Assembly (NCBI GenBank): GCA_031296935.1
Contig: JAVDPD010000013.1
Coordinates: 62,001 to 126,000, forward strand
Direction of reading: 5' to 3'
Source: Cerasicoccus maritimus
GTDB lineage: Bacteria > Verrucomicrobiota > Verrucomicrobiia > Opitutales > Cerasicoccaceae
DNA length: 64,000 nt
The position numbers and the translations under genes were made by a program. Under the pieces are notes generated by a model. That model saw only the letters and a program-made list of their open reading frames with translations, searched no databases and was not told the DNA's origin. Every line of letters starts with the position of its first letter. Within the stretch, counting starts at the first letter, position 1. Below are positions 1 to 9,533 of this stretch, one piece after another.

Positions 1-301
1 CCAACAACGCGAGGCCAAAGGCGGCGGCGGCCATAGATTTGCCATTGGTTTTCTGCCATGAGTCGAGCGCGGCGCGCATCTGCAGCCAAAAGCTGAACAC
101 ACTGCCAGCGCGCACCTCGGTGGCCAGGCGGGCGGCTTGTTCAGCCGCTTGAGCAAACTCCGGCGCAGCTTCAGGCGGGCGTATTACCGCGCAGCCGCGC
201 ACCGAGCCGCCCTCGCCCAACGTGAGCGACAGGAAGCAGATCAGGGCACTTTCTTCGGGGGCGGGGAACCGGCGAATAGAGGATCGGCGGACTCGAATCA
301 T
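1..301 (-). CDS. Hypothetical protein, 3' end outside window
   Basis: The frame is open from an ATG at 301 to the window edge, giving 100 residues of the N-terminus. An in-frame TAG lies three codons upstream, so 301 is the first possible ATG. The sequence is Ala-rich, with a Cys/Leu-rich stretch near residues 21-28 and no clear signal peptide or family motif. I do not recognise the family. It lies 45 bp downstream of the halogenase-like gene on the same strand, so it is probably part of the same leftward operon and may belong to the pigment pathway. That link rests on position only. Confidence 0.5.
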   Translation of the reverse strand, partial: MIRVRRSSIRRFPAPEESALICFLSLTLGEGGSVRGCAVIRPPEAAPEFAQAAEQAARLATEVRAGSVFSFWLQMRAALDSWQKTNGKSMAAAAFGLALL

Positions 302-346
302 GGGCCGGTTCTACGAATCAACGGCCACCGCGCCAAGCGCAATCGG

Positions 347-1591
347 TCAACTAAGTTCCACCAACGGTGCCAGTGGCGCGCGGCGGTTGAGGCGGCAGAT
401 CCAGCAAAACAGCGCGAAGCGCCAGCGCAGCCCAAATTCCATCTGCGTGTGCCCAGCCACAATTGCGTTCACCGCGGCAAAAAGCCGGAATCGATTCGTC
501 GGGCTCATGAAGACCGAAAAGCCGTAGGGGTCGTAGAAAATGCTGACGAGCTTGTTCATCACCGACACCCGGCCATTGAGGTTGTCCTCATAGCTCTTTT
601 GCTCGCTGTCGGTCAGGTAACCCCGCTCGCGCGCCTGCCCGCAAATCAGCCCTGCGGCGTGCTCGGCCGAGGACAAGGCCAAGTAAACGCCCGACGAAAA
701 CACCGGATCGAGGAAGCACGCGGAATCACCGAGCAGGAACCAGTTTTCGCCCGCGTAGCGCGGCTGGCGGAAGGAATAATCCGCCTGGACCTGAAAGTCA
801 TCCAGCGGCTCGGCATCGGCCATCCATCCGCGCAAAAAGGCGTTGCGCGCCACGCAGTCGGCAAAGATCTCGGGCGGGCGTTTGCCCGGCTCGTTCCGCG
901 CCGTGACGAGCCCTACCGACGTGCGCTCGGCGTCCAGCGGGATCGACCAAAACCAGCCATCGGGCACGCGGACAATCGTGATGTTGCCCGCCTCACACCC
1001 CGGGCGACGCTGCACGCCGCGAAAGTGATTGAAGACGGCGAAGCGCCGCGGCAGGTGATCGAATTCTTCCCGCTTCATGCCCAGGCGACGCGGCAGCACA
1101 CCACCCCGCCCCGAGGCGTCGAGAAACCACTGGGCGTCAATCGACTCGCCGTTGCTGAGCTTAACGCGCCAGCGTTGATCGACCTGCTCAGCCGAATCCA
1201 CAGCCACCGGTTGGCGGACCTCGCAACCGGCCTCGACCGCGCGGTCCAGCAGCAGTTGGTCGAAGCGTTTGCGCTCCACCTCGTAGGTGTATTCGTAGCC
1301 CGGCACGAAGCCCTTGGCGAAGACGTTGTGGACCACCTGCGAGCCGTCGCCATAGAGGAACTCTGCCCCATATTTGCGCAGGAAGCCCGCCTCGTCCATG
1401 CGCTCCCACACGCCCAGTTTCTTCAAGGTGGCGTTCACTGCCGGGATCAGCGATTCCCCAATGCGAAAGCGCGGGAAGTCCTGTTTTTCCACGATCACCA
1501 CCCGCAGCCCCGCTTCGGCCAACAGAATTCCAGCCGCGGTCCCCGCAGGACCGGCGCCGGCAATCAGGCAATCGATGGTGGCATCCGCCAT
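347..1591 (-). CDS. FAD-dependent oxidoreductase, flavin-halogenase-like
   Basis: This 414-residue protein opens with a Rossmann dinucleotide-binding motif (GAGPAGTAAG, about residues 11-20), followed by a glutamate at the end of beta-2 (VIVEK). It carries RIGESLIP, typical of the tryptophan-halogenase/geranylgeranyl-reductase class, and the GWFWSIP segment, which matches the WxWxIP signature of flavin-dependent halogenases. A later GDSACFLDPVFSSG segment is the second FAD-contact region. The lysine needed for halogenation cannot be assigned by eye, so it may instead be a hydroxylase or reductase. It follows the chorismatase gene by 28 bp. XanB1-type halogenases accompany XanB2-type chorismatases in xanthomonadin clusters, which supports a role in modifying an aryl-polyene head group. 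Confidence 0.75.
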   Translation of the reverse strand: MADATIDCLIAGAGPAGTAAGILLAEAGLRVVIVEKQDFPRFRIGESLIPAVNATLKKLGVWERMDEAGFLRKYGAEFLYGDGSQVVHNVFAKGFVPGYEYTYEVERKRFDQLLLDRAVEAGCEVRQPVAVDSAEQVDQRWRVKLSNGESIDAQWFLDASGRGGVLPRRLGMKREEFDHLPRRFAVFNHFRGVQRRPGCEAGNITIVRVPDGWFWSIPLDAERTSVGLVTARNEPGKRPPEIFADCVARNAFLRGWMADAEPLDDFQVQADYSFRQPRYAGENWFLLGDSACFLDPVFSSGVYLALSSAEHAAGLICGQARERGYLTDSEQKSYEDNLNGRVSVMNKLVSIFYDPYGFSVFMSPTNRFRLFAAVNAIVAGHTQMEFGLRWRFALFCWICRLNRRAPLAPLVELS

Positions 1592-1619
1592 AAAATTGGG
1601 AATGAAACTGAGTCCGCGT

Positions 1620-2528
1620 CTAGGTCAAGGCGGCCGGCCAAGAAAGTTCAATTTCGACCAGTAGCTCACTGCGACAAATGTCGGACTGAACAACGTTCAC
1701 CTGGTCGTCCTTCGCCCAGGCATGCTCGCGAATGCAGGCCATGACGGTCTCTGCATCGGCAGGGTTACGCACGTAGGCGCGCCCGGAGGCGACTCCGACC
1801 TGGGCTATATCCTGCCCCAGCGAACCCACGCTTTCGGAGATGATTCGGTCGAGGTTTTCGCCGGTCACTTCGAGTTGCCCCATCAAGTCGCCCACCGCCA
1901 CGCTTTCGGAGCCGCGCACTGCGGCCGTCCCGGAAATGTAGAGCACGGGCGATTCCCCGGGCACAAAAGACGAGCGGCTAAAGCTCGGCGGGCGCGGGCC
2001 ATAGCGGTCCGGGTAATGATAAGCCGGCGCCTGAAGCGGGTTTTCCTGATGTAAAACCCGACGATGCGTCGCCAAGCCGAAAACCACCAAATGCCGCCCC
2101 CCTACGCCCACGGCCGAGGCGGAGCAAAAGGACTCATTAGCGCGGCCGCCAAACTGCTCGACGAACGCCTCATGACGCCCCAGGCAGAAGCCACGGTAAT
2201 TTTCCAGCTCGTCCACCTCCTCATTAATTGCGGGCACGAAATTCCAAATGCGGACGATCTGCGCATCGGCGAAATCCGTGAGCATGCGGGCGTAGAGCCG
2301 CTGTGCCGTTTCCGCAATCGTGCCGCAGATCGGCACACAGTAGGCAGCCGTCAGCCAGCCGTTGCTTTCCGCCATGAAATGGTCAGCTGATTGCGCAAAG
2401 ACATCCAGCGGCCCCGGGCAAATAGTCTCGTGCCCCGGCCCCATGAGCAGCGGCGTGGCCACGTGAATTTCTCCCCGGCGGGGATCCAGACCGGACTCTG
2501 CGGCGCCAAATAAAACCCGAATGGGCAT
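1620..2528 (-). CDS. Chorismatase (FkbO/Hyg5/XanB2-type hydroxybenzoate synthase)
   Basis: The 302-residue protein resembles chorismatases that release pyruvate from chorismate to give 3- or 4-hydroxybenzoate or a dihydro derivative. Visible family features are RIWNFVPAINEE followed by ELENYRGFCLGRHEAF in the middle, and the C-terminal YNP-fold half with SGTAAVRGSESVAVGD. Hydroxybenzoate made by XanB2 primes aryl-polyene pigments and feeds ubiquinone synthesis in Xanthomonas. The halogenase-like gene follows 28 bp downstream and a methyltransferase gene lies 139 bp upstream, fitting a pigment or quinone cluster that continues off the left edge. The product type (3-HBA, 4-HBA or dihydroxy form) cannot be read from the sequence. 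Confidence 0.72.
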   Translation of the reverse strand: MPIRVLFGAAESGLDPRRGEIHVATPLLMGPGHETICPGPLDVFAQSADHFMAESNGWLTAAYCVPICGTIAETAQRLYARMLTDFADAQIVRIWNFVPAINEEVDELENYRGFCLGRHEAFVEQFGGRANESFCSASAVGVGGRHLVVFGLATHRRVLHQENPLQAPAYHYPDRYGPRPPSFSRSSFVPGESPVLYISGTAAVRGSESVAVGDLMGQLEVTGENLDRIISESVGSLGQDIAQVGVASGRAYVRNPADAETVMACIREHAWAKDDQVNVVQSDICRSELLVEIELSWPAALT

Positions 2529-2666
2529 CGCCCTCAGTCCCCCGCTCTATCGGCTTCAAGCCGCGCAATGCAAGCTGGGATCAGCTCGTTGTGCGGACGC
2601 GTGGCGGTGGCGGGCATGGCTATGAATTTCGCAGGAAACTGGTTCATCAAAACAGAAAATTCGCGA

Positions 2667-3398
2667 TCACTTGGTAGCAGTGTATTCGCTGAAGCAGCCT
2701 TTGAGCAAGTCGTGCTTCGGCTCGGCAAAGCCGGCTTTGCGCAGGGCTTCCAGCACCACTTCGGTCGGCGCCATTTGATCCATCGTATCCCAATAGTAGG
2801 CCATCAGGTAGCGGGCAGATTCACTGCCCGTAAACACCTTCGTGAAGAACGGCAGGATGTGCTTGAAATACAGCTTGAAAAACACTTTGCCCAGTTTCCC
2901 TGGCGGCGTAGTGACGTCCATGATCAGCACCTTGCCACCCGGCTTCAGGCACCGGTAAAATTCGCGGAACGACTGCTCCAGCTCATCCACATGACGCAGC
3001 GCAAAGCCCATCGTCAGGAAGTCAAAGTGCTCACTGGGCACGGGCATATCGTCCGCCCCGGCCCGCACGTGCTCACAGTTAATGAGCTTCTTGGATTCGG
3101 CAATCATGCCGGCGCTGGGCTCCAGACAAGTGATGTCGGCTTCGTTTTCCATGCCGATTACATCGCGCACAGCGCGAGCCGTCGGGCCGGTGCCAGCAGC
3201 GACATCCAACACCTTCATGCCGGGCTTGAGACCGTGCCGTTTCAAAGCCCACACGCGGTAGTTATGCCCGGTGCCAAACCACCCCCACTTGGCAATGCCC
3301 TCGTAATGCGGCGCAGCCTCGTCGAACACCTTGCGCAGGAAGTTCTGCTTTTCATCCAGCGAAGAGTAGTGCTCAGTCAGTTCAGGGTGCGGCTGCAT
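2667..3398 (-). CDS. Class I SAM methyltransferase, UbiE/MenG-like
   Basis: The 243-residue protein has SAM motif I (VLDVAAGTGPTARAV, about residues 60-74), an acidic motif II region (CLEPSAGM), and the motif IV/VI block with FDFLTMGFALRHV and LKPGGKVLIMDVT. These are arranged as in UbiE/Coq5 family C-methyltransferases. It could methylate a quinone or an aryl-polyene precursor, since the downstream gene makes hydroxybenzoate. No second ubiquinone or menaquinone gene is nearby, which favours a cluster-specific role without proving it. It sits between dgt (80 bp upstream) and the chorismatase gene on the same strand. Confidence 0.75.
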   Translation of the reverse strand: MQPHPELTEHYSSLDEKQNFLRKVFDEAAPHYEGIAKWGWFGTGHNYRVWALKRHGLKPGMKVLDVAAGTGPTARAVRDVIGMENEADITCLEPSAGMIAESKKLINCEHVRAGADDMPVPSEHFDFLTMGFALRHVDELEQSFREFYRCLKPGGKVLIMDVTTPPGKLGKVFFKLYFKHILPFFTKVFTGSESARYLMAYYWDTMDQMAPTEVVLEALRKAGFAEPKHDLLKGCFSEYTATK

Positions 3399-3477
3399 TG
3401 AATAAGTCAGTAAAAATCAAATCGAGGCGGCAACGTAAAAAGGCCAACCGGGTTGTAGAGCTGGCACCCTGGCTTCT

Positions 3478-4767
3478 TTAAGAAAGATCCGTGATCGAGC
3501 CGAAGTCCGGATCGAAGAGGCGCTTATACAGGCGCGCGGCCTGCGGGTCGGTGAGGCTGGCAATAAAGTCACACAGGTAGCGCGCGCGGGAGACCTCATC
3601 CGCCGCGCCGACCGTCCAGCTGTGGACCGGCTCGGGCAGGACTTTCAGCGCACGGCCAGTCATACGACCGTCGAGATAATGATCGGCCAGCGCGTTGAAG
3701 AGCTTGTCGAGGATCACCCCGCCCTTGAACTCGATCTGCTGGATGCGGGTGGAGCGGAAGATGACATCCAGCGCCAGTTGCTTGTAGATGTCGCGCTCGC
3801 GCTCGACCTCGGGGTCGATGACCACGGTGTAGGCATGGCGCTGCGTGAGGCCACTCAGGAAGTTCTCGACCGGTGCCAGCTTGCAGGCGTGGATGAAATT
3901 GCCGACCTTGTTCGCAAAGCGCGGCTCCAGCTTGTTCTGCTTGATGGAGTCCAGCAGCCGCTCGTAGGCCGCATGCTCACGCATCCAGTGCAAGTCCTCG
4001 GGCAGCGTCGCGGCCCAGGCTTGGATGGAGTCCAGTGTCAGGAAGCCCGCCTTGGCACCGTCGACAATGTCGTGCAGCGAGTAGGCGGTGTCATCCGCCC
4101 AGTCCATGATCTGACATTCGACGCTCTTAAATTTATTCAGGACGACATCCTCCGGCGCAGTGCGTCCGCCAAACACGAAGTCGCGGATATTCGCCTGATC
4201 ATCGTAGATAAAGTGGTTCGCGGGCAGCTGGCCCTTGCGCTTGGTTTCCTCGGAACGCAGCGACTTGTATTTGAGCACGCCGTCGAGGAACGCGCGCGTC
4301 GGGCGCATGCCCGTGGCACCGTCGGGGCGCTCGTAAATTAGCTGCGTCAGGATGCGTAACGTCTGCGCGTTGCCCTCAAAACCGCCGTAGTCGGCCATGA
4401 GCTCGTTAAGCTTGCGCTCGCCAATGTGGCCGTATGGCGGGTGCCCGAGATCGTGCGCCAGGCCGATGGCTTCGAGCAGATCCAAGTCAATCGCCTGCCC
4501 GCCCATTTCCGGACGGCGGAGCCATTCCCCGATCGAACGCGCGATGCGCGCCACCTCCAGCGAGTGAGTCAACCGCGTGCGGTAGAAGTCGTATTCGCCA
4601 GACTGGAAAACCTGTGTCTTCGATTGCAGGCGCCGAAAGGCGAAGGAGAAAATCACCCGGTCGCGGTCCACCTGATAGGGCGTGCGATGCGGATCGTCCG
4701 CTGGCGGCTGCGGACCGTTCTCCCCCCAGGCAGCGGAATCGAAATCGGAGTAAAAGGCGTCGGGCAT
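3478..4767 (-). CDS. dgt: dGTP triphosphohydrolase (Dgt/SAMHD1-like HD phosphohydrolase)
   Basis: The protein (about 429 residues) hydrolyses dNTPs to deoxynucleoside and triphosphate. Diagnostic segments are FAFRRLQSKTQVF, YRTRLTHSLEVARIARSIG (first metal His), AHDLGHPPYGHIGE (the HD pair) and FEGNAQTLRILTQL, all in the usual order, with a later DWADDTAYSLHDIVDG segment. The open frame extends to 5004, but that would overlap the divergent oxidoreductase gene and add a low-complexity leader. ATG 4767 (MPDAFYSDF) or ATG 4788 fits the family length better. No strong ribosome-binding site separates the two. Dgt proteins maintain dNTP pools and some restrict phage. Confidence 0.9.
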   Translation of the reverse strand: MPDAFYSDFDSAAWGENGPQPPADDPHRTPYQVDRDRVIFSFAFRRLQSKTQVFQSGEYDFYRTRLTHSLEVARIARSIGEWLRRPEMGGQAIDLDLLEAIGLAHDLGHPPYGHIGERKLNELMADYGGFEGNAQTLRILTQLIYERPDGATGMRPTRAFLDGVLKYKSLRSEETKRKGQLPANHFIYDDQANIRDFVFGGRTAPEDVVLNKFKSVECQIMDWADDTAYSLHDIVDGAKAGFLTLDSIQAWAATLPEDLHWMREHAAYERLLDSIKQNKLEPRFANKVGNFIHACKLAPVENFLSGLTQRHAYTVVIDPEVERERDIYKQLALDVIFRSTRIQQIEFKGGVILDKLFNALADHYLDGRMTGRALKVLPEPVHSWTVGAADEVSRARYLCDFIASLTDPQAARLYKRLFDPDFGSITDLS

Positions 4768-4915
4768 GTTGGCTTGATGAAAGCCCATCCGCCCGAGATG
4801 GCTAGTCAATTTTTGCAGGCTTGGGACGACCTCTGGTTGCGATAAGTTACTTCTTCCGCCCTTGCCTTTCGCGACGGGTGCCCTACTTTGGCCGGTTTTT
4901 ATACCCGAAAAGAAG

Positions 4916-6346
4916 ATGGCGAAAGATTGGCTGGAAGGCATTGAAGACGAATATGACGTGGTCGTGATCGGTAGCGGTCTCGGCGGTTTGACGGGCGCAA
5001 ACACCCTCGCAAAGATGGGCCACCGCGTCCTCCTGCTCGAGCATCATTACCAGCTCGGCGGCCTGGCTACCTGGTTCAAGCGCCCCGGCCGACACATCTT
5101 CGACATCTCGCTCCACGGCTTCCCCCACGGCATGATCAAGAGCTGCCGCAAATACTGGAGCAAGGACATCGCCAACCGCATCGTCCAGCTCAAGAGCGTG
5201 CGCTTCATCAACCCGCAGTTCGATGTCGAAACCACCTTCGACCGCGACGACTTCACCAAGATTTTTGTCGAAAAATTCGGCGTCGAGCGCGAGCGCGTAG
5301 AGGCATTCTATGAGCACCTCGCGCAGATGAATTACTACGACCGCGACGACCGCACGGCCAAGGAAATGTTCGAAGAATTCTTCCCCGGCCGCAACGACGT
5401 CCACCGCCTGCTCATGGAGCCGATCTCCTACGCCAACGGCTCCACTTGGGACGACCCGGCCATCACCTATGGCATCGTGTTCTCCAACTTCATGAGCAAG
5501 GGCGTGTTCATTTACCAGGGCGGCACGGATCAGCTGATCTCGCAGATGACGGAGATCCTCGAAGGCAACGGCGTGACCCTGCGCAAGAACTGCCTCGTCG
5601 AGCAAGTCCACGTGGAAGACGGCAAGATCACCGGCGTCACCATTAAGCCGCGCACCGGCGAAACGCGCACCGTAAAGTGCCGCGCCGTGCTCTCCAACGC
5701 CAACATAAAGAACACCATTTTCGAACTCGCGGGCAAAGAAAACTTCACGCCCGAGTTCATTAACGAAGCCCAGGCCGTGCGCCTCAACACCAGCTCCTGC
5801 CAGGTTTACATCGGCATCAAGCGCGGCGAGTCCATCCCGTTTATCGGCGACCTCGTCTTCACCTCCGAAGCCCAGGATTTCTCCAGCGACGAGCTGACGA
5901 GCTTCAAAACCAGCAGCCGCACCTTCTCGGTTTACTACCCGGAAACGCGTCCCCACGTCGAAGACGACCGCTACGCCATCGTGGCCTCGCTCAACGCGCG
6001 TTGGGACGACTGGAAGGACCTTTCGGACGAAGATTACGAAGCCGCGAAAACCCGCCTCTGCGAAGAAGCCCTCGACGGCCTGGAAAAATACATTCCCGAC
6101 ATCCGCAGCAAGGTTGATCACCTCGAAGCCGCGACCCCGCGCACGGTCAAGAGCTACGTCCGCCACTTCGGTGGGGCCTCGTTCGGCACGAAGTTCGAAG
6201 GGCTGAAGGTTTCGATGGCCCTGCCCGATCAACTACCCGGCCTCTACCACGCGGGCTCGGTGGGCATCATCATGAGCGGCTGGCTCGGCACGATCAACTA
6301 CGGCGTCATCGTCGCCAATAAGGTCGACAGCTTCCTGCGGAGCTAA
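4916..6346 (+). CDS. Phytoene desaturase/CrtISO-like FAD-dependent oxidoreductase
   Basis: The 476-residue protein begins with the FAD motif [18 protein letters not shown], followed by the acidic beta-2 end [11 protein letters not shown] typical of CrtI, CrtISO and retinol saturase relatives. The C-terminus has [22 protein letters not shown], the usual second FAD-contact block. ATG 4916 is preceded by GAAAAGAAG, whereas the open frame upstream to 4862 has no such signal. Members act on polyene chains (desaturation, isomerisation or saturation). The substrate here is unknown. It is transcribed divergently from dgt and near a putative aryl-polyene cluster, so a pigment role is plausible but unproven. 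Confidence 0.75.
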   Translation: MAKDWLEGIEDEYDVVVIGSGLGGLTGANTLAKMGHRVLLLEHHYQLGGLATWFKRPGRHIFDISLHGFPHGMIKSCRKYWSKDIANRIVQLKSVRFINPQFDVETTFDRDDFTKIFVEKFGVERERVEAFYEHLAQMNYYDRDDRTAKEMFEEFFPGRNDVHRLLMEPISYANGSTWDDPAITYGIVFSNFMSKGVFIYQGGTDQLISQMTEILEGNGVTLRKNCLVEQVHVEDGKITGVTIKPRTGETRTVKCRAVLSNANIKNTIFELAGKENFTPEFINEAQAVRLNTSSCQVYIGIKRGESIPFIGDLVFTSEAQDFSSDELTSFKTSSRTFSVYYPETRPHVEDDRYAIVASLNARWDDWKDLSDEDYEAAKTRLCEEALDGLEKYIPDIRSKVDHLEAATPRTVKSYVRHFGGASFGTKFEGLKVSMALPDQLPGLYHAGSVGIIMSGWLGTINYGVIVANKVDSFLRS

Positions 6347-6475
6347 AGCCTTCATGCCGCGACAATGCGCGGCAATAGCCCGCCAATTTAAATCATTTCA
6401 ACATCCCTGCATACGCCTCTGCTGAAAGGCAGCAGCATAACTAAAACGAATTGGTAACGCCCCGCGTCCGCCGGA

Positions 6476-7570
6476 TTACAGATGAAGCGGCGGTTGCTTA
6501 GCAGTGATCGGAAAACGCTTGCCACGGATTTCGACCTCTAGGGCACTGACGTCCACTTGGGCGTCCACTAAAGCACTGCCAATTGGACAGCCCAGCACCG
6601 GCGACTGCGTGCCAGACACAACCTCACCGACCAGTGTGTCACCTTGGTACACCTGCGTACCCGCACGAGCAATGCGACGGTCGCTCATGGTGAAAAATAT
6701 GACTTTTCGCTTCGGACCATTTTGGCGCTCTGCCAGGAGCGCTTCTTTGCCAATGAAATCTCCCGGCTTATCCAGCTTCACAGTCCAGCCGACACAACCT
6801 TCAGTCGGCGTAATGTCGTCGCCCAGTTCGTGTCCATACAGCGGAAGCCCCGCCTCGAGACGCAAACTGTCTCTGGCACCCAAACCACAGAGTGTGAGGC
6901 CCATCGGCTCACCGACGTCTAAGATCACACCAGCCAACTGTCGAGCATGGCCGTGGTGGCAATAGATTTCGACACCTGCTTCTCCCGTATAACCCGTGCC
7001 ACAAATGAGACAGGGAATACTGGCTATCTCTGTTTCCAGCACACGGAAACGCCTGACCTGTAGCTCCTTGCCTTCGGGAACACCTGCCACGGCATTGAGG
7101 ATTGCCAGCGCCATCGGCCCCTGAAGCGCAAGTTGAGCGTAAGTCGCCGAAACGTCTTCCAAGGAGCAGTCAAAACCACAAAGCTGCTGCTGTATCCAGT
7201 CGAGGTCCTTCTGGGTGTTGGAAGCGTTAATGCAGAGCAAAAATTCGGTTTCACCCAGTCGATAGGCAATGAGGTCATCCACCACACCACCCGTAGAATT
7301 GCACATCGGCGAGTAAACACCTTTGCCAATCGGCGTGCCCGCAATTTTGTTCGGCAATAAGTAGTCGAGGAAGGCCTCAGCCCCAGCACCGCTAATCAGC
7401 GCCTCGCCCATATGGCTTACATCGAACAAGCCCGCGCGCTCACGGACTGCCAGGTGCTCATCTAAAATGCCAGTGTACTGCACCGGCATTTCCCAACCGG
7501 CAAAGGGCACCATGCGAGCACCGTGATCGAGGTGAAAGGCGTAGAGCGGGGTGTGCTGTAAATCACTCAT
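6476..7570 (-). CDS. gcvT: Glycine cleavage system T protein (aminomethyltransferase)
   Basis: At 364 residues the protein has normal GcvT length. It begins [23 protein letters not shown], as the family does, and keeps [10 protein letters not shown] near the N-terminus, a folate-binding segment around [11 protein letters not shown], and the C-terminal [10 protein letters not shown] region. GcvT transfers the methylene group from aminomethyl-lipoyl GcvH to tetrahydrofolate. The open frame starts at 7606, but ATG 7570 gives the canonical N-terminus. gcvPA and gcvPB lie 16-19 kb away and no gcvH is seen in the window, so the pathway genes are dispersed in this genome. Confidence 0.93.
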   Translation of the reverse strand: MSDLQHTPLYAFHLDHGARMVPFAGWEMPVQYTGILDEHLAVRERAGLFDVSHMGEALISGAGAEAFLDYLLPNKIAGTPIGKGVYSPMCNSTGGVVDDLIAYRLGETEFLLCINASNTQKDLDWIQQQLCGFDCSLEDVSATYAQLALQGPMALAILNAVAGVPEGKELQVRRFRVLETEIASIPCLICGTGYTGEAGVEIYCHHGHARQLAGVILDVGEPMGLTLCGLGARDSLRLEAGLPLYGHELGDDITPTEGCVGWTVKLDKPGDFIGKEALLAERQNGPKRKVIFFTMSDRRIARAGTQVYQGDTLVGEVVSGTQSPVLGCPIGSALVDAQVDVSALEVEIRGKRFPITAKQPPLHL

Positions 7571-7607
7571 TGCCGCGGATTGTCTAACAATCTGATCACA
7601 CGCCAAG

Positions 7608-7636
7608 AAAAAACCCGGCGTAAGGCCGGGTTTTCG
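7608..7636 (-). terminator. Rho-independent terminator of the PEGA lipoprotein gene
   Basis: Reading leftward, AACCCGGC and GCCGGGTT form an 8-bp GC-rich stem around a 5-nt loop, followed by a run of T residues. It begins 22 bp after the lipoprotein stop codon. The T tract lies on the leftward strand; the complementary side also has TTTT, so it might work in both directions. Confidence 0.85.
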
Positions 7637-7657
7637 TCAGGAAATTATTGGACGCGC

Positions 7658-8164
7658 TTAGTTCGCGTAGAAATTGACGATCTGATCAACGATATACTTG
7701 TGCTCTACCGGACCAATTTGGCCGGATTCGCGACGCTGATCGACTTCCGTGATGATAGTCGCCATTTCACTGTAGGCATCAATACCTCTGCTATCTGGGA
7801 GCACATCCGGGACAAGCTGAGCTTGAACTGGCTGAGGGCCGAGGTCGTAATAAAGGCCCGTGTCTTCCATCAGGCCGAAACGAACGAGGCCCTTGCCTTC
7901 GTCATTCCGACTCGGCAAGACCGTTTCCTTCTGGGGCTTGTAGCCGGTTTTGTTGAGGACTAACTGGTGCGCTTTGAGTCGCCCAAGCTCAACGGTGACC
8001 GGGGTTTTGCCAACGCTTTCGCCATCAATGGAAACATCGGCACCAGTTGGAAATGAGTAAACGGTAACGGGCTGCTCGAAACCTTCTTCAAATAACTCGC
8101 ATCCCGAAAACGTGAAGGAGGCGATTAATGCCGAGGCAGCAACGAGGATTCTGGGTGTGTGCAT
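7658..8164 (-). CDS. PEGA-domain lipoprotein
   Basis: The 168-residue protein has a signal peptide ending in a lipobox (FSGC, Cys about residue 21), so it should be a membrane-anchored lipoprotein. Residues 33-75 form one PEGA repeat: VTVYSFPTGADVSIDGESVGKTP followed by a VELGRLKAHQLVLNKTGY beta hairpin. PEGA domains bind surface or envelope partners in other proteins. The remaining half has no family I recognise. It is followed by a strong terminator and faces the CNNM gene divergently. Confidence 0.8.
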   Translation of the reverse strand: MHTPRILVAASALIASFTFSGCELFEEGFEQPVTVYSFPTGADVSIDGESVGKTPVTVELGRLKAHQLVLNKTGYKPQKETVLPSRNDEGKGLVRFGLMEDTGLYYDLGPQPVQAQLVPDVLPDSRGIDAYSEMATIITEVDQRRESGQIGPVEHKYIVDQIVNFYAN

Positions 8165-8367
8165 ATCGTAAAGAGTTGTCTGGGAACTAGATCAAATTGC
8201 GTTTTATTTCAGTGGTCAAGGGAGAAAGGTCATTTATCCGCCAAGAAATACTCCACTTGCATATCACATAAGGAGGGCTATTTGCAGGCACAACATTGCG
8301 CCAGTAAACAGGCGCGGGTTATGCTTGCATTTGGTTCTCATAATCTATGACATGGAGGATTCAATAC

Positions 8368-8433
8368 ATGGAACCTGAAGATATAGAGCCTTTACCTAGA
8401 ACCGCGGGCCGCGGGCCCGCCCTCCTGCGCTGA
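8368..8433 (+). CDS. Candidate 21-residue leader ORF coupled to the CNNM gene
   Basis: An ATG at 8368 follows GGAGG with 8 nt between them, one of the best ribosome-binding sites in the window. The frame runs 21 codons, with an acidic start (MEPEDIEPL) and an Arg/Gly/Pro-rich end. Its TGA (8431-8433) overlaps the ATG of the CNNM gene (8433) as TGATG, a classical arrangement for translational coupling. The larger gene has no ribosome-binding site of its own outside this ORF. Whether the peptide has a function or only serves as a translated leader is unknown. Confidence 0.5.
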   Translation: MEPEDIEPLPRTAGRGPALLR

Positions 8434-9533
8434 TGGACTATCTACCGCTCATCCTCGCAGTCATCTTTACGTTGTCCGTATCTGCCTTTTGCTCACTGCT
8501 AGAGGCCATGATCCTCAGCACCACAACGGTTGAAATTGAGAGCCTCAAGAACAAAGCGCCAAAGCGCGGAGCTCTGCTGGAAAAGTTTAAAACAGACATC
8601 GAAGAAACATCTTCCGCGATTCTCACGTTGAATACCGTCGCCAATACCTTGGGCGCCACGCTGTCAGGAGGTTTTGCCGTCAAGCTATTCGTTGAAAACC
8701 CAAAGTTTGCAGTTCACTATTTTCCACTGCTGCTCACCGCTGCGATTCTCATCTTTTCCGAAGTCATTCCGAAGAATGTCGGCGTGCTCTACCGCCCTTC
8801 CCTACAGCCGCTGATGGTCTATCCACTGCACATAATTCGCATTACCATGTGGCCAATATCCAAGGCATGTAAAGCCTTGGTCAACTTAATCGCCGGTAAG
8901 CGCAACGTGGAAGAATCGGGCGAAGAAGAGATCATCCTTCTGGCTGAAAAAAGCGCCAAAGAGGGTACTCTAACCGCTGACGAGAGCCTCATCATTTCTA
9001 ACGCCCTAAGTCTGGACGATGTTAAGATCAGCGAAATCATGACACCACGCACGGTTGTGTCGGCCCTCGAATGCTCGGAAACCATTGGCGAAGTATTTGC
9101 ACGACTGCCAAACATCCCATTTGCTCGGCTACCTGTTTACGATGAAAACATCGACAATATCGTCGGGGTCGTCCGGCGACGTGACCTGCTAAAGGCCAAG
9201 GCTGAAGACCGAGACGCCGTCACGGTCAAACAACTGACTCAATCAGTCATCTACGTTCCCGACACTGCGAACGCCGCACATGCGCTACAGCAGTTCCTCA
9301 AGAACCATCAACAGCTCGCGGTTACTGTGGATGAATTTGGCTCCGTCTCAGGCGTAGTCACGATGGAAGACGTGATGGAGCACATTCTCGGGCAGGAAAT
9401 CTTCGAAAAGGATGACGTCGCCGTGGACATGCGTGAGCTCGCCCGCCGCAAGCAAATTGCCGAAGCACGCCGCGAGGCGCGTAATGAAGCAGTCGCTAAC
9501 GGCGCGGTCACCCCAGCTCGGGAAGTCGGATAA
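8433..9533 (+). CDS. CNNM/CorC-type membrane protein with CBS pair
   Basis: The 366-residue protein has an N-terminal DUF21/CNNM transmembrane domain (about residues 1-150) starting DYLPLILAVIFTLSVSAFCSLLEA, with the small-residue motif region and further helices around residues 88-105 and 125-150. A CBS pair follows: the first begins at MTPRTVVSAL, the second covers HQQLAVTVDEFGSVSGVVTMEDVMEHILG. Family members act in Mg2+/Co2+ efflux or haemolysin-like roles. The short C-terminal tail is charged, and there is no full CorC_HlyC domain. Translation is probably coupled to the upstream micro-ORF. Confidence 0.85.
   Translation: MDYLPLILAVIFTLSVSAFCSLLEAMILSTTTVEIESLKNKAPKRGALLEKFKTDIEETSSAILTLNTVANTLGATLSGGFAVKLFVENPKFAVHYFPLLLTAAILIFSEVIPKNVGVLYRPSLQPLMVYPLHIIRITMWPISKACKALVNLIAGKRNVEESGEEEIILLAEKSAKEGTLTADESLIISNALSLDDVKISEIMTPRTVVSALECSETIGEVFARLPNIPFARLPVYDENIDNIVGVVRRRDLLKAKAEDRDAVTVKQLTQSVIYVPDTANAAHALQQFLKNHQQLAVTVDEFGSVSGVVTMEDVMEHILGQEIFEKDDVAVDMRELARRKQIAEARREARNEAVANGAVTPAREVG

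Noticed and set aside
6356..6373. Small GC hairpin after the CrtI-like gene as terminator
   Set aside because: Only a 6-bp stem with no following T tract.
8281..8350. A TTG-started micro-ORF after AAGGAGG
   Set aside because: The spacing is short, the translation looks random, and it is unrelated to the coupled ORF at 8368.
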